Shown here: in pieces, positions 1 through 7,346 of the stretch | Numbering within the stretch: the first letter of the stretch is position 1 | How the letters are laid out: each line of letters starts with the position of its first letter | From: JBGOUV01 sp041477815 | GTDB taxonomy: Bacteria > Acidobacteriota > Terriglobia > Bryobacterales > JACQDG01 | NCBI GenBank assembly: GCA_041477815.1 | Contig: JBGOUV010000032.1 | Coordinates: forward strand, 1 to 28,605 | Length of the DNA: 28,605 nt | Reading direction: 5' to 3' | Program-made: the position numbers and the translations under genes | The notes under the pieces: generated by a model | Told to the model about the DNA's origin: nothing | Databases searched by the model: none | The model's input: the letters and a program-made list of their open reading frames with translations, nothing else

Positions 1-751
1 CCCCATCGGCCATCTCGAAGCGCCCCACGCGGTCGCTCTTGGCGTCCGTAAACGCGCCCTTCACGTGGCCGAACAGCTCGCTCTCGAACACCCCCTCGGC
101 CAGTCCGCCGGTGTTGACCGTGACCAGCGGACGCGTGGAGCGCAGCGAGACCGAATGCAGCGTCTGCGCCACCAGTCCCTTGCCCGTGCCGTTCTCGCCG
201 GTGATCAGGACGTTGGCGTCGGAGGGCCCCACGCGCTCGATGAGCTGGAGCACTGGCCGCATGGAGGCCGACTCGGCGATGAGCGCCGGCGCCCCGTCGC
301 GGTCGCGCAGCAGGCGGTTCTCGGCCTCCAGGCGCTGGCCGCGCCGCAGCGCCTGGCCGAGCTCGATTTGGGTACGAAGAATGCTCAGCACGCGCGGGTT
401 CTCCCAGGGCTTCTGGACGAAGTCGCGCGCCCCCCGCCGCATCGCCTCCACGGCCAGGTCCACGGTGCCCCAGGCCGTCATCACCACCACCGGCAGGGTG
501 GAATCGAGCGTTTGGATGCGGGTGAGCAGGTCCAGACCCTCGCGCCCCGAGGTGGTATCGCGGGCGTAGTTGAGGTCCATCAGGACCACGTCGTAGTCGC
601 GCGCCTCCAGAGCCGCCAGCAGGCCGCGGGGCGAGGCGGCGGTCTCGATTTGATAGCCCTCCGCCTTGAGCAGCAGACGGAGCGCCTCCAGCACGTCCGG
701 TTGATCGTCCGCGATCAGGACGCGGGGGGCGTTCGAACCCGGGGTTTTCAT
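1..751 (-). CDS. Sigma-54-dependent response regulator (NtrC-type), 3' end outside window
   Basis: The minus strand is open from an ATG at 751 to the window edge, giving 250 residues without a stop. Residues 10-125 are a receiver domain with acidic pocket D15/D16, phospho-acceptor D59 in VVLMD, and K114 in VQKPW. A linker rich in charged residues follows at about 126-155. Residues 160-250 start an AAA+ sigma-54 activator domain: Walker A is GENGTGKG (185-192) and the sigma-54 contact loop is GAFTDA (232-237), where the usual sequence is GAFTGA. The rest of the ATPase and the expected Fis-type DNA-binding domain lie outside the window. The gene starts 9 bases after the DUF4097 stop with no clear ribosome site, so translational coupling is likely. 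Known role of the family: phosphorylated activator that opens sigma-54 promoters. Its sensor kinase is not in view. Confidence 0.93.
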   Translation of the reverse strand, partial: MKTPGSNAPRVLIADDQPDVLEALRLLLKAEGYQIETAASPRGLLAALEARDYDVVLMDLNYARDTTSGREGLDLLTRIQTLDSTLPVVVMTAWGTVDLAVEAMRRGARDFVQKPWENPRVLSILRTQIELGQALRRGQRLEAENRLLRDRDGAPALIAESASMRPVLQLIERVGPSDANVLITGENGTGKGLVAQTLHSVSLRSTRPLVTVNTGGLAEGVFESELFGHVKGAFTDAKSDRVGRFEMADG

Positions 752-760
752 GAGGTCAGT

Positions 761-1699
761 CTACTCGATACGAATGTTGCCCACGCCGGTACTGATGTGG
801 ACCGGGGCGCCGCCCCCGCCCAGCCGGCGGCGAAGCTCGCGGTGGAGGTAAGGCTGCCCGCCGGTTTCGATCCAGCCCGACGAGGTGCGGGCGTAGAGAT
901 CCATACCTATCCGGCTGGGACACCGCACGTCGACGTTCCCGGCGCCGGTGCCCAAATTCCATTCTGCCGCCGGGTGGCCGTCGGCGGCAATGTGTCCGAC
1001 GCCGGTGCGGACACGCACCGTTCCCTGCGCTCCGGTGACCTGCACGTTGCCCGACGACGTGGTCACGTCCAGGCCGGAGCCGGTGTTGTTCTCCAGGCGC
1101 ACGTGGCCGACCCCCGTGCGCATCCAGATGGTCCCGCTGATGCCCGAGCCGTAGATAGAACCACTGCTGGTCATGGCCTGGACGTCGCCGCCGACTTCCG
1201 AGACACGGATATCGCCGACCCCGGTGCGCGCGCGCACTTCGCCGCCAATGTGGCCCACCGTGAGACGCCCGGAAGTGGCCACCGCCTCCACGGGCCCGCG
1301 AATGCCGTCCAGCCGTTGCTCGCCTACGCCGGTCCGGGTCCACAGGCGGGTATCGGGCGGGGCCACGATCTCGTAGCTCACCGAGAGGTTGGGGCGGGTC
1401 CGCTCGGCGCCCTCCGGCCACCCCACGCGGATGCGGTTGCCTGCCCGCTCAATGGGCGGATGGGCCTCCAGCAGCACGGCTTCCTCCAGCGCGTCCGGCC
1501 CCCGCACCGTCCCGGTGATGCGGACTTCGCCGGGGTCGCCGGCGCGCAGGTGGATATGACCTGCGCCGGTGGCCACCTCCAGATCCACCGGACCGGCCAC
1601 GTACAGGGTCCGCTGGAAGGTGTCCTCCACGATCATTTCGCGTGCGACGAGCAGACTCGATCCCGCCGCCATAGTCAACAGAGCGATCACCCGTCTCAT
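761..1699 (-). CDS. DUF4097 family exported beta-helix-like protein
   Basis: The 312-residue product starts at the ATG at 1699, preceded by GGAGGCGAAA; the frame stays open further upstream but lacks a better start. Residues 1-19 form a signal peptide (MRRVIALLTMAAGSSLLVA). From about residue 115 on there is a run of short repeats of the form TGVG/TSSG followed by xhxV, for example RTGVGDIRV, TSSGNVQV and STGVGNIRI, typical of the DUF4097 putative adhesin domain that builds a right-handed beta structure. The molecular function of this family is not settled; it is usually an envelope or periplasmic protein encoded beside regulators. It forms a tight operon with the sigma-54 regulator downstream and is preceded by a sigma-54 promoter. 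Confidence 0.85.
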   Translation of the reverse strand: MRRVIALLTMAAGSSLLVAREMIVEDTFQRTLYVAGPVDLEVATGAGHIHLRAGDPGEVRITGTVRGPDALEEAVLLEAHPPIERAGNRIRVGWPEGAERTRPNLSVSYEIVAPPDTRLWTRTGVGEQRLDGIRGPVEAVATSGRLTVGHIGGEVRARTGVGDIRVSEVGGDVQAMTSSGSIYGSGISGTIWMRTGVGHVRLENNTGSGLDVTTSSGNVQVTGAQGTVRVRTGVGHIAADGHPAAEWNLGTGAGNVDVRCPSRIGMDLYARTSSGWIETGGQPYLHRELRRRLGGGGAPVHISTGVGNIRIE

Positions 1700-1728
1700 T
1701 TTCGCCTCCAGCGGATGGAGCCTCAGGG

Positions 1729-1743
1729 GCAAGTGGCGTGCCA
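1729..1743 (-). promoter_or_regulatory. Sigma-54 (-24/-12) promoter of the DUF4097/response-regulator operon
   Basis: Read on the minus strand the site is TGGCACG-CCAC-TTGC, an exact match to the known RpoN consensus TGGCACG-N4-TTGC with correct spacing. The -12 GC lies about 30 bases before the ATG at 1699. That places a start site near 1717 with a short leader containing the GGAGG ribosome site. Seen in sequence; use by RpoN is inferred. Confidence 0.85.
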
Positions 1744-1809
1744 CATCGGCAAACCTGCAAAAACAAAGCGAAAATCCCGCCATGTTATGACTACTTGCCT
1801 GACCGGCCC

Positions 1810-1826
1810 TGTCCGGTTTTGGGACA
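1810..1826. promoter_or_regulatory. Inverted repeat TGTCC-N7-GGACA, candidate activator (enhancer) site
   Basis: Perfect 5-bp arms separated by 7 bases lie about 70-85 bases upstream of the sigma-54 promoter. That is the usual place for an enhancer site of an NtrC-type activator. It also lies just upstream of the divergent VOC gene, so it could serve either gene. Function is inference from position and symmetry. Confidence 0.4.
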
Positions 1827-1865
1827 ATCCCCTCCAAAAACGCACAAATGCTAAGCTTGGTTCCC

Positions 1866-2693
1866 ATGAGACCCTTTCTTTTTCTGCTTGTCCTCGCTGG
1901 AGTGGCCCTGGCCCAGTTGCCGCCCCCCAATCCGGCGGGTGTGGCCATGGGCCATTTGCATCTGCTGGTGCGCGACGTAGACGCGCACAAGAAGTTCTGG
2001 ACCGAGGTCATGGGCGCCACCGCCGTCAAGATGGGCCCCGTGGACGTCATGAAATTCCCCGATGTGCTGGTGATGTTCCGCAAAGGCGAGCCGTCGGGCG
2101 GCACCAAGGGATCGGTGGTCAACCACCTGGGCTTCAAGGTGAAGGACATGAAGGCCACGGTCGCCCGCATGAAGGCCGCCGGGGCGAACTTCGTCACCCC
2201 AACCGAGGTCGCCGGCGGACGGGCCAAAGGGGACTACTGGTACAACGAGCCCCAGAAGGCCCTGCAGGCCTTCGTCATGGCGCCGGATGAAGTGAAGATC
2301 GAGTTGACCGAGGAACCGGGTATGTCGGGGCCGATCGCCCATCACCACATCCATTTCTTCAACGGGGCGGTGGGGGATACCAAGGCCTGGTACGTGAAGA
2401 CGTTCGGGGCAATACCGGGGAAGCGCGGCCAGTTCGAGGCGGCCGACGTCCCGGGGGTCAATCTCAGCTTCTCGAACTCCGACACGCCGGTGGCCGGCAC
2501 CAAGGGCCGGTCGCTGGACCACATCGGCTTCGAAGTGAAGAACCTGGAAGCGTTCTGCAAGAAGCTGGAGGCCGACGGGGTGAAGTTCGATTCCGCCTAC
2601 CGGAGAGTGCCGGCGCTGGGAATCGCCATTGCGTTCTTCACGGATCCTTGGGGGACTTACATCGAGCTGACGGAGGGGCTGGATAAGCTGTAG
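1866..2693 (+). CDS. Secreted VOC (glyoxalase/bleomycin-resistance) protein, two-domain
   Basis: The 275-residue product starts at the ATG at 1866; an in-frame ATG 18 bases earlier would place extra residues before the signal peptide. Residues 1-17 are a signal peptide (MRPFLFLLVLAGVALAQ). Two vicinal-oxygen-chelate modules follow: one opens with MGHLHLLVRDVDAHKKFW, the other with HHHIHFFNGAV and closes with FFTDPWGTYIELTEG. Candidate metal ligands are the His residues at the start of each module and the Glu in IELTE. The family includes glyoxalases, dioxygenases and resistance proteins; the substrate cannot be read from sequence. It is transcribed divergently from the DUF4097 operon. Confidence 0.88.
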   Translation: MRPFLFLLVLAGVALAQLPPPNPAGVAMGHLHLLVRDVDAHKKFWTEVMGATAVKMGPVDVMKFPDVLVMFRKGEPSGGTKGSVVNHLGFKVKDMKATVARMKAAGANFVTPTEVAGGRAKGDYWYNEPQKALQAFVMAPDEVKIELTEEPGMSGPIAHHHIHFFNGAVGDTKAWYVKTFGAIPGKRGQFEAADVPGVNLSFSNSDTPVAGTKGRSLDHIGFEVKNLEAFCKKLEADGVKFDSAYRRVPALGIAIAFFTDPWGTYIELTEGLDKL

Positions 2694-2820
2694 GCCGCCT
2701 GTCCGGCACTCTATAGAATTTCTGAATTCCCCGGATAACTTCTTTCTTCCTGGCGGCGCGGAAACGGGACCGTTCACGCAGGGCGTTCGCGTCCAGCAAT
2801 GGACTTTCCGGAATGCCTCT

Positions 2821-3063
2821 GTGATAGGTATCGGTCGGGCGCCGGACAACGACGGGGCGCTGGCCGGCGACGTGGTGTCGCGCCACCACGCCGAGCTCCG
2901 GCGGCGCGGCGCGGAGTGGGAGCTGATCGGACTGGGTAGCAATGGGACGTTCGTGGAGGGAGAGCCGCGGCAGCGGGCGGTGCTGTCCGAACGTTTTGGG
3001 CTGCACGTCTTCGACGCCCTGGCCGACCGGTCCGGCCTCCTGGCCTCGCTCCACGGTAGGTAA
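2821..3063 (+). CDS. FHA-domain protein fragment (start uncertain, possibly 5'-degraded)
   Basis: The 80-residue frame from a GTG at 2821 carries the FHA phosphothreonine-binding signature: GIGRAPDND, VSRHHAEL and LGSNGTFVEG. The first FHA strands should lie before this GTG. The same frame is open and reads like coding sequence back to about 2698 (ending QQWTFRNASVIGIGR), but no ATG, GTG or TTG occurs there; only a CTG at 2722. So either a rare start is used or the gene has lost its 5' end. The stop at 3061-3063 directly abuts the convergent aldolase stop. FHA domains bind phosphothreonine peptides and often act with Ser/Thr kinases, none of which is in the window. Confidence 0.5.
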   Translation: MIGIGRAPDNDGALAGDVVSRHHAELRRRGAEWELIGLGSNGTFVEGEPRQRAVLSERFGLHVFDALADRSGLLASLHGR

Positions 3064-3987
3064 TTACCACGGCATAGCGCGCTTGGTGTGCTTGCGGCCG
3101 ATGTCGGCGGCCTCCTGCCCGCCCGCGCCGACCCGGACCCCTTCCTGGATCATGGCGACCACATCGTTGGGGCGCACCTGGTTCAGGAAGGCGATCTTGT
3201 TGGCCTTGCAGGCGGCCAGCACGCGGGAGCGGGCGTCTTCCATGGGCTTCGGATAGGGGGAGTCGTGGTTGTCGGGGAAGCCTAACGACATGCCCATGTC
3301 GCCGGGACCCCATTCGGCGAAGGCGATGCCCGGGATCTGGAGGGTGCGCTCGACGTTGTGCAGCGCGTACTTATCCTCGATCTTCAGCCCGAGGAGCAGC
3401 TCGCCCTTGGGGTTCAGGGGCCACGGCTCAGCCTTCTCCAGGTATTCCTTCACCGGGATGCCCCAGATCTGGGCAGCGCCGCCCTGACCGCCGGCGCCGC
3501 GCAATCCTTCGTTCAGGCCCTCGTTGACCTTCAACCGGTTGAACGGAAAGCGAGTGGCTTCGACGAACACCTTCACCGCCTCGGGCGAGCGGGCGTGGCA
3601 GAGCAGGATACCGTGGATGCCCGTGGCCAGCACCTGCTGGACCATCCAGTAGTTGGCTTTCATGGTGGCCTCATCCAGGCCGCCGACGGGCAGCGTGACG
3701 ACCACAGCCGGGGTGCGGTGGCCGCTCTTGGTAGGACCGCCCTTCACCAGGCCGCGCATGAACTCGGCCAGCCGGGGCACGTCGTAGGGGCCGTGCTCCA
3801 TCTCGTAGGTGATGTAGTCGGCGTAGGTCTGGGCCATCTTGACGCCTTCCTCGAAGCCGCCGTGGCCGCCGGTGTAGTAGATGGGCTGGCCCTGTTCGAG
3901 CAGCTCGACGGCCTTGTTGACTCGCTTGGGCTTCTGGGCGCCCAGCGCCAGGACGAACAAGAAAAACAGCAGCAGCGTCTTCTTCAT
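3064..3987 (-). CDS. HpcH/HpaI aldolase family protein with signal peptide
   Basis: The 307-residue product starts at the ATG at 3987, where a clear signal peptide begins (MKKTLLLFFLFVLALGAQ); the longer open frame upstream runs into the neighbouring divergent gene. The body matches the HpcH/HpaI class II aldolase fold: GIHGILLCHARSPEAVKVF, then LKIED with a metal-binding-type Glu, and WGPGDMGMSLG near the C-terminus, the family's metal/phosphate loop. Known members cleave 2-keto-3-deoxy acids such as 4-hydroxy-2-oxoheptanedioate. An exported version is unusual for a central-metabolism enzyme but is seen in environmental bacteria. The substrate is unknown. It is divergent from the TonB receptor and convergent with the FHA piece. 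Confidence 0.82.
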   Translation of the reverse strand: MKKTLLLFFLFVLALGAQKPKRVNKAVELLEQGQPIYYTGGHGGFEEGVKMAQTYADYITYEMEHGPYDVPRLAEFMRGLVKGGPTKSGHRTPAVVVTLPVGGLDEATMKANYWMVQQVLATGIHGILLCHARSPEAVKVFVEATRFPFNRLKVNEGLNEGLRGAGGQGGAAQIWGIPVKEYLEKAEPWPLNPKGELLLGLKIEDKYALHNVERTLQIPGIAFAEWGPGDMGMSLGFPDNHDSPYPKPMEDARSRVLAACKANKIAFLNQVRPNDVVAMIQEGVRVGAGGQEAADIGRKHTKRAMPW

Positions 3988-3994
3988 GGCGAAG

Positions 3995-4018
3995 ATTATA
4001 GCCCGTGACGGGTACAAT
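3995..4018. promoter_or_regulatory. Divergent -10 elements between aldolase and TonB receptor
   Basis: On the minus strand TATAAT (3995-4000) lies only 7 bases before the aldolase ATG, which would give an almost leaderless mRNA. On the plus strand TACAAT (4013-4018) lies 20 bases before the receptor ATG. Neither has a good -35 box, so this is a weak call. A CCCGTGACGGG near-palindrome lies between them. Confidence 0.3.
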
Positions 4019-4038
4019 TTGGTCAGAGAGGTGATCCT

Positions 4039-7000
4039 ATGGGCAAACGCGCGCTCTGGGTGGCGACGCTGGTGGCCGGCGCCCGGCTGTGGGGGCAGGC
4101 GTTGAGCGGAACCATCGTCGGGACCGTCACCGACCAGGCCGGCGCGGTCGTGCCGCGCGCCCCAGTGACCCTGGTCAACGAGGGTACCCAGTTCCGGCGC
4201 GAGGCCGTCTCCAACGCCGCCGGGCAATACGTGGCCTACTCCATACCAACCGGCAATTACACGATCACGGCGGAGCTGGCGGGGTTTCAGAAATTGGTGC
4301 GCTCGGGGGTGCAGTTGACCGCGGCCGATACCTTAACGGCCGACCTGCAACTGCGGGTGGGCAACGTGCAGGAAACGGTGGAAGTGACGGCGCAGGCGGC
4401 GCTCCTGCAGTCGCAGACGGCCACCCTGTCGGCGCTCGTCGACAACGAGCGCCTCGTGGAGATGGCGCTGAACGGCCGGACGTTCTCCTCGCTGGTCCTG
4501 ATGGCGCCGGGCACGCATGCCGGCTCCAGCGGCAATTTGGATACCTCTCCGTACGGAATGCGCGGCAGCACCAACTACAGCGTCAACGGCTCGAGCGCCC
4601 AGAACAACAGTTACCTGATCGATGGCATGGTCAACCGCAACCTCTGGCTGAGCACCCTGATCATGGTCCCGACCATCGACTCCATCCAGGAGTTCCGCGT
4701 GATGACGTCGAACTACTCGGCCGAGTACGGGGCGGCGGCCGGGGCGGTGACAGTGGTCCAGACCAGGTCGGGAACCAATGAGTGGCACGGAAACCTGTAC
4801 GAGTTTCTGCGCAACGACAAGCTGGATGCCAACACGTTCTTCAACAACCGCCTGGGGGCGCCCAAGCCGGCCTTCCGGCGCAACGAGTTCGGCGGGACGT
4901 TCGGGGGACCCATCCGGCGCGACAAGACTTTCTTCTTTACCGACTACCAAGGCATTCGGATCCGGCAGCCGCGCAGCGTCACCTCGTCCATCCCGACGCT
5001 GCCCCAGCGGGCCATGGTCGCCACCGGCGACTTCAGCGGCCTGGGGACCACTGTGTATGATCCGGACAGCCTGCAGGGCGGCATCCGCTCGGCCTTCGCC
5101 GGCAACCGGATTCCGGCGACGCGCCTGGACCCGGCGGCGGTAAAGATGTTCGCGCTGCTGCCGGCGCCCACCTCGTCCGCCGCTACGCGTAACTTCGTCT
5201 TCAACCCCAGCCAGGCCCAGCGCACCGACCAGTTCGACGCGCGGCTGGATCAAAACGCCGGCCGGTCGGACCGGCTGTTCTTCAAGTACAGCTACGACGA
5301 CACGGACCTGACCACGCCGGGACTGCTGCCGTCGCCGGCGAGCGCCGGGGTCCCGATTGGGTCGTACCTGTCGGCGGACGGGGTCAGCCCGGCCATTATC
5401 GTGCCGTTGAAGAACCAGTCGGCCACGCTGAACTTCACCAAGGTCCTGAGCCCAACCAAGGTCAACGAAACCCGGATCGGCGTGGTGCGGTGGAACCAGA
5501 ACATTTTGCCGCTGGGGAATTCCTTCAATACGGCGGAAGCGCTGGGGATTCGCGGCATCAACATCAACAGCAAGTCGGGCGGACTGCCGGCGTTCACGGT
5601 CACGGGGTTCCAGGTGATCGGCGACAACTCCACCTACCCGGAGAACAGCCAGACTACCTCGTTCCAGTATGAGGACATTTTGACGGTGGTGCGGGGATCG
5701 CACACCCTGAAGTTCGGGGGGATGTACGTGCGGCACCGGTTCAACGGGTACTCGGCGTTTCCCACCCGGGGGGCGTACACGTTCAACGGGCAGTTCACCC
5801 GGCAGGCCGGCGCCACCACCTCGGCGACGGCGCTGGCCGACTGGGCCGTGGGAGTACCTAACGGGATCACCCGCAACGTGCTGAGCGGAGGCGGGTTTGG
5901 GATGCGGTTCTGGACGCTGTCGGGATTTGCCGACGATGCCTGGCGCGTCACCAACCGGCTCACCTGGAATTTCGGAGCGCGCTACGAGCTGTATGCCCCG
6001 CCCTACGACGTGCATGACCACTGGTCGAACTTCGACGTGGCCACGGGGCGGTTGCTGGTGGCCGGACGGGACGGCAACGGCCGCCGGTTGCGGAATTTCG
6101 ACGCCAACAACCTGGCCCCGCGCATGGGTCTGGCGTATCAGCTCACCCGCGACGGCCGGACGGTGGTGCGGGCCGGGTTTGGCGGGTCGTTTGTCGAGGC
6201 CGGTCAGGGCGGGGGCCAGCTCTACAAGAACCTGCCGTTCTTCTTCTCGCAGGTAATCAGCACCGACCAGAACGGGCGTCCGCCGCTGCGCATCAGCGAC
6301 GGCCTGCCCGCGCCGACGCCGCCGGACATCACCAACCAGGCGGAGTTGTCCTCGGGCAGTCCCAACGCCTGGGACTTCGATCTGAAGTCGACCAACGCGA
6401 TGCAGTGGAGCCTGGGCGTGCAACGAGAGGTGCGGGCGGACCTGTTGGTGGACGTGGCCTATGTGGGGACCAGGACCCTGGGCCTGATCGCGAATGTCAA
6501 TGTGAACCAGTCGGCGCCGGGAGCGGGAGCACAGCCCCCGCGCCGGCCGCTCTTCCCGATCAATCCGCGCGTAGAGAATGTCACCTACCGGACTAACTAC
6601 GGTAGTGCTAAGTATCATTCGCTGCAGGCCCGGGTGGAGCGGCGGATGCGGGGGGGCCTGGCCGCGCAAGTATCGTATACCTGGTCGAAGTACTTGTCCA
6701 ACGCGGGCAATATCAACGGCGGCGGCAACGGTCCTCCGCAGGACGCGCGGTGCTACCGCTGCGAGTGGGGGCCGGCGCCGGACGATCGGCGGCACGTGCT
6801 GGTGCTGAACCATGTTTGGGAGCTGCCGTTCGGGGTAGGGCGGCCCTGGGCTTCGGGCGGCTGGCTGGGGCATATGGTCGGGAACTGGAAGGTTTCGGGC
6901 ATCTGGACCCTGTCCACCGGGGAGCACTTTACGCCGGGGCTGGCGGCGGCGGTGTCGAACTCGGCTGGCGGCGGCGGCGACCGGCCCCACCGCCTGAGGG

Positions 7001-7323
7001 ACGGCAACCTGCCCGCCGGCGAGCGGACCATCGATCGCTGGTTTGACATCGCGGCCTTCGCCGCCCCGCCGCAGTTCAACTTCGGCAACGCCGGGCGCGG
7101 CTTCCTGGAAGCGCCCGGCAATTTCAACTTCGATCTGGGAGTACATCGCAACTTTAGGCTAGGCGAGCGGGCGCGCCTGAGTTACCGGTGGGAGATGTTT
7201 AATGCCTTCAACCGGGCGAACTTTGCCGGTCCGAATACGGCCATCGGGAATCCGGTGGCGGGGCAGATCAGCGGGACGGCCCCGGCCCGGATCATGCAGA
7301 TGGCCCTGAAAATCGGGTATTAG
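4039..7323 (+). CDS. Oar-like TonB-dependent outer-membrane receptor with carboxypeptidase-regulatory domain
   Basis: The 1094-residue product has a good ribosome site (AGAGGTG) 7 bases before the ATG. Residues 1-20 are a signal peptide. Residues 22-110 are a carboxypeptidase-regulatory-like Ig fold (GTIVGTVTDQAGAVVPRA, then GNYTITAELAGFQK). A plug domain follows with VEVTAQA, NGRTF and DGMVNRN motifs. The remainder is a beta barrel ending in the hydrophobic strand RIMQMALKIGY. This domain order is characteristic of the large Oar-like receptor families of acidobacteria. The ligand, often oligosaccharides or peptides, is not predictable. A sulfatase gene follows after 23 bases, hinting at sulfated glycan or ester use (inference). 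Confidence 0.93.
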   Translation: MGKRALWVATLVAGARLWGQALSGTIVGTVTDQAGAVVPRAPVTLVNEGTQFRREAVSNAAGQYVAYSIPTGNYTITAELAGFQKLVRSGVQLTAADTLTADLQLRVGNVQETVEVTAQAALLQSQTATLSALVDNERLVEMALNGRTFSSLVLMAPGTHAGSSGNLDTSPYGMRGSTNYSVNGSSAQNNSYLIDGMVNRNLWLSTLIMVPTIDSIQEFRVMTSNYSAEYGAAAGAVTVVQTRSGTNEWHGNLYEFLRNDKLDANTFFNNRLGAPKPAFRRNEFGGTFGGPIRRDKTFFFTDYQGIRIRQPRSVTSSIPTLPQRAMVATGDFSGLGTTVYDPDSLQGGIRSAFAGNRIPATRLDPAAVKMFALLPAPTSSAATRNFVFNPSQAQRTDQFDARLDQNAGRSDRLFFKYSYDDTDLTTPGLLPSPASAGVPIGSYLSADGVSPAIIVPLKNQSATLNFTKVLSPTKVNETRIGVVRWNQNILPLGNSFNTAEALGIRGININSKSGGLPAFTVTGFQVIGDNSTYPENSQTTSFQYEDILTVVRGSHTLKFGGMYVRHRFNGYSAFPTRGAYTFNGQFTRQAGATTSATALADWAVGVPNGITRNVLSGGGFGMRFWTLSGFADDAWRVTNRLTWNFGARYELYAPPYDVHDHWSNFDVATGRLLVAGRDGNGRRLRNFDANNLAPRMGLAYQLTRDGRTVVRAGFGGSFVEAGQGGGQLYKNLPFFFSQVISTDQNGRPPLRISDGLPAPTPPDITNQAELSSGSPNAWDFDLKSTNAMQWSLGVQREVRADLLVDVAYVGTRTLGLIANVNVNQSAPGAGAQPPRRPLFPINPRVENVTYRTNYGSAKYHSLQARVERRMRGGLAAQVSYTWSKYLSNAGNINGGGNGPPQDARCYRCEWGPAPDDRRHVLVLNHVWELPFGVGRPWASGGWLGHMVGNWKVSGIWTLSTGEHFTPGLAAAVSNSAGGGGDRPHRLRDGNLPAGERTIDRWFDIAAFAAPPQFNFGNAGRGFLEAPGNFNFDLGVHRNFRLGERARLSYRWEMFNAFNRANFAGPNTAIGNPVAGQISGTAPARIMQMALKIGY

Positions 7324-7346
7324 GTGTGGGGTGCTAGGTGGTGGGT

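Noticed and set aside
65..2290. 741-codon plus-strand frame across the left end
   Set aside because: It crosses three real genes and is low-complexity His/Arg/Gly-rich. The minus strand has the sigma-54 regulator and DUF4097 genes.
4333..7146. 937-codon open frame on the minus strand under the TonB receptor
   Set aside because: The plus strand has unmistakable receptor domains. The minus frame is an Arg/Pro-rich shadow.
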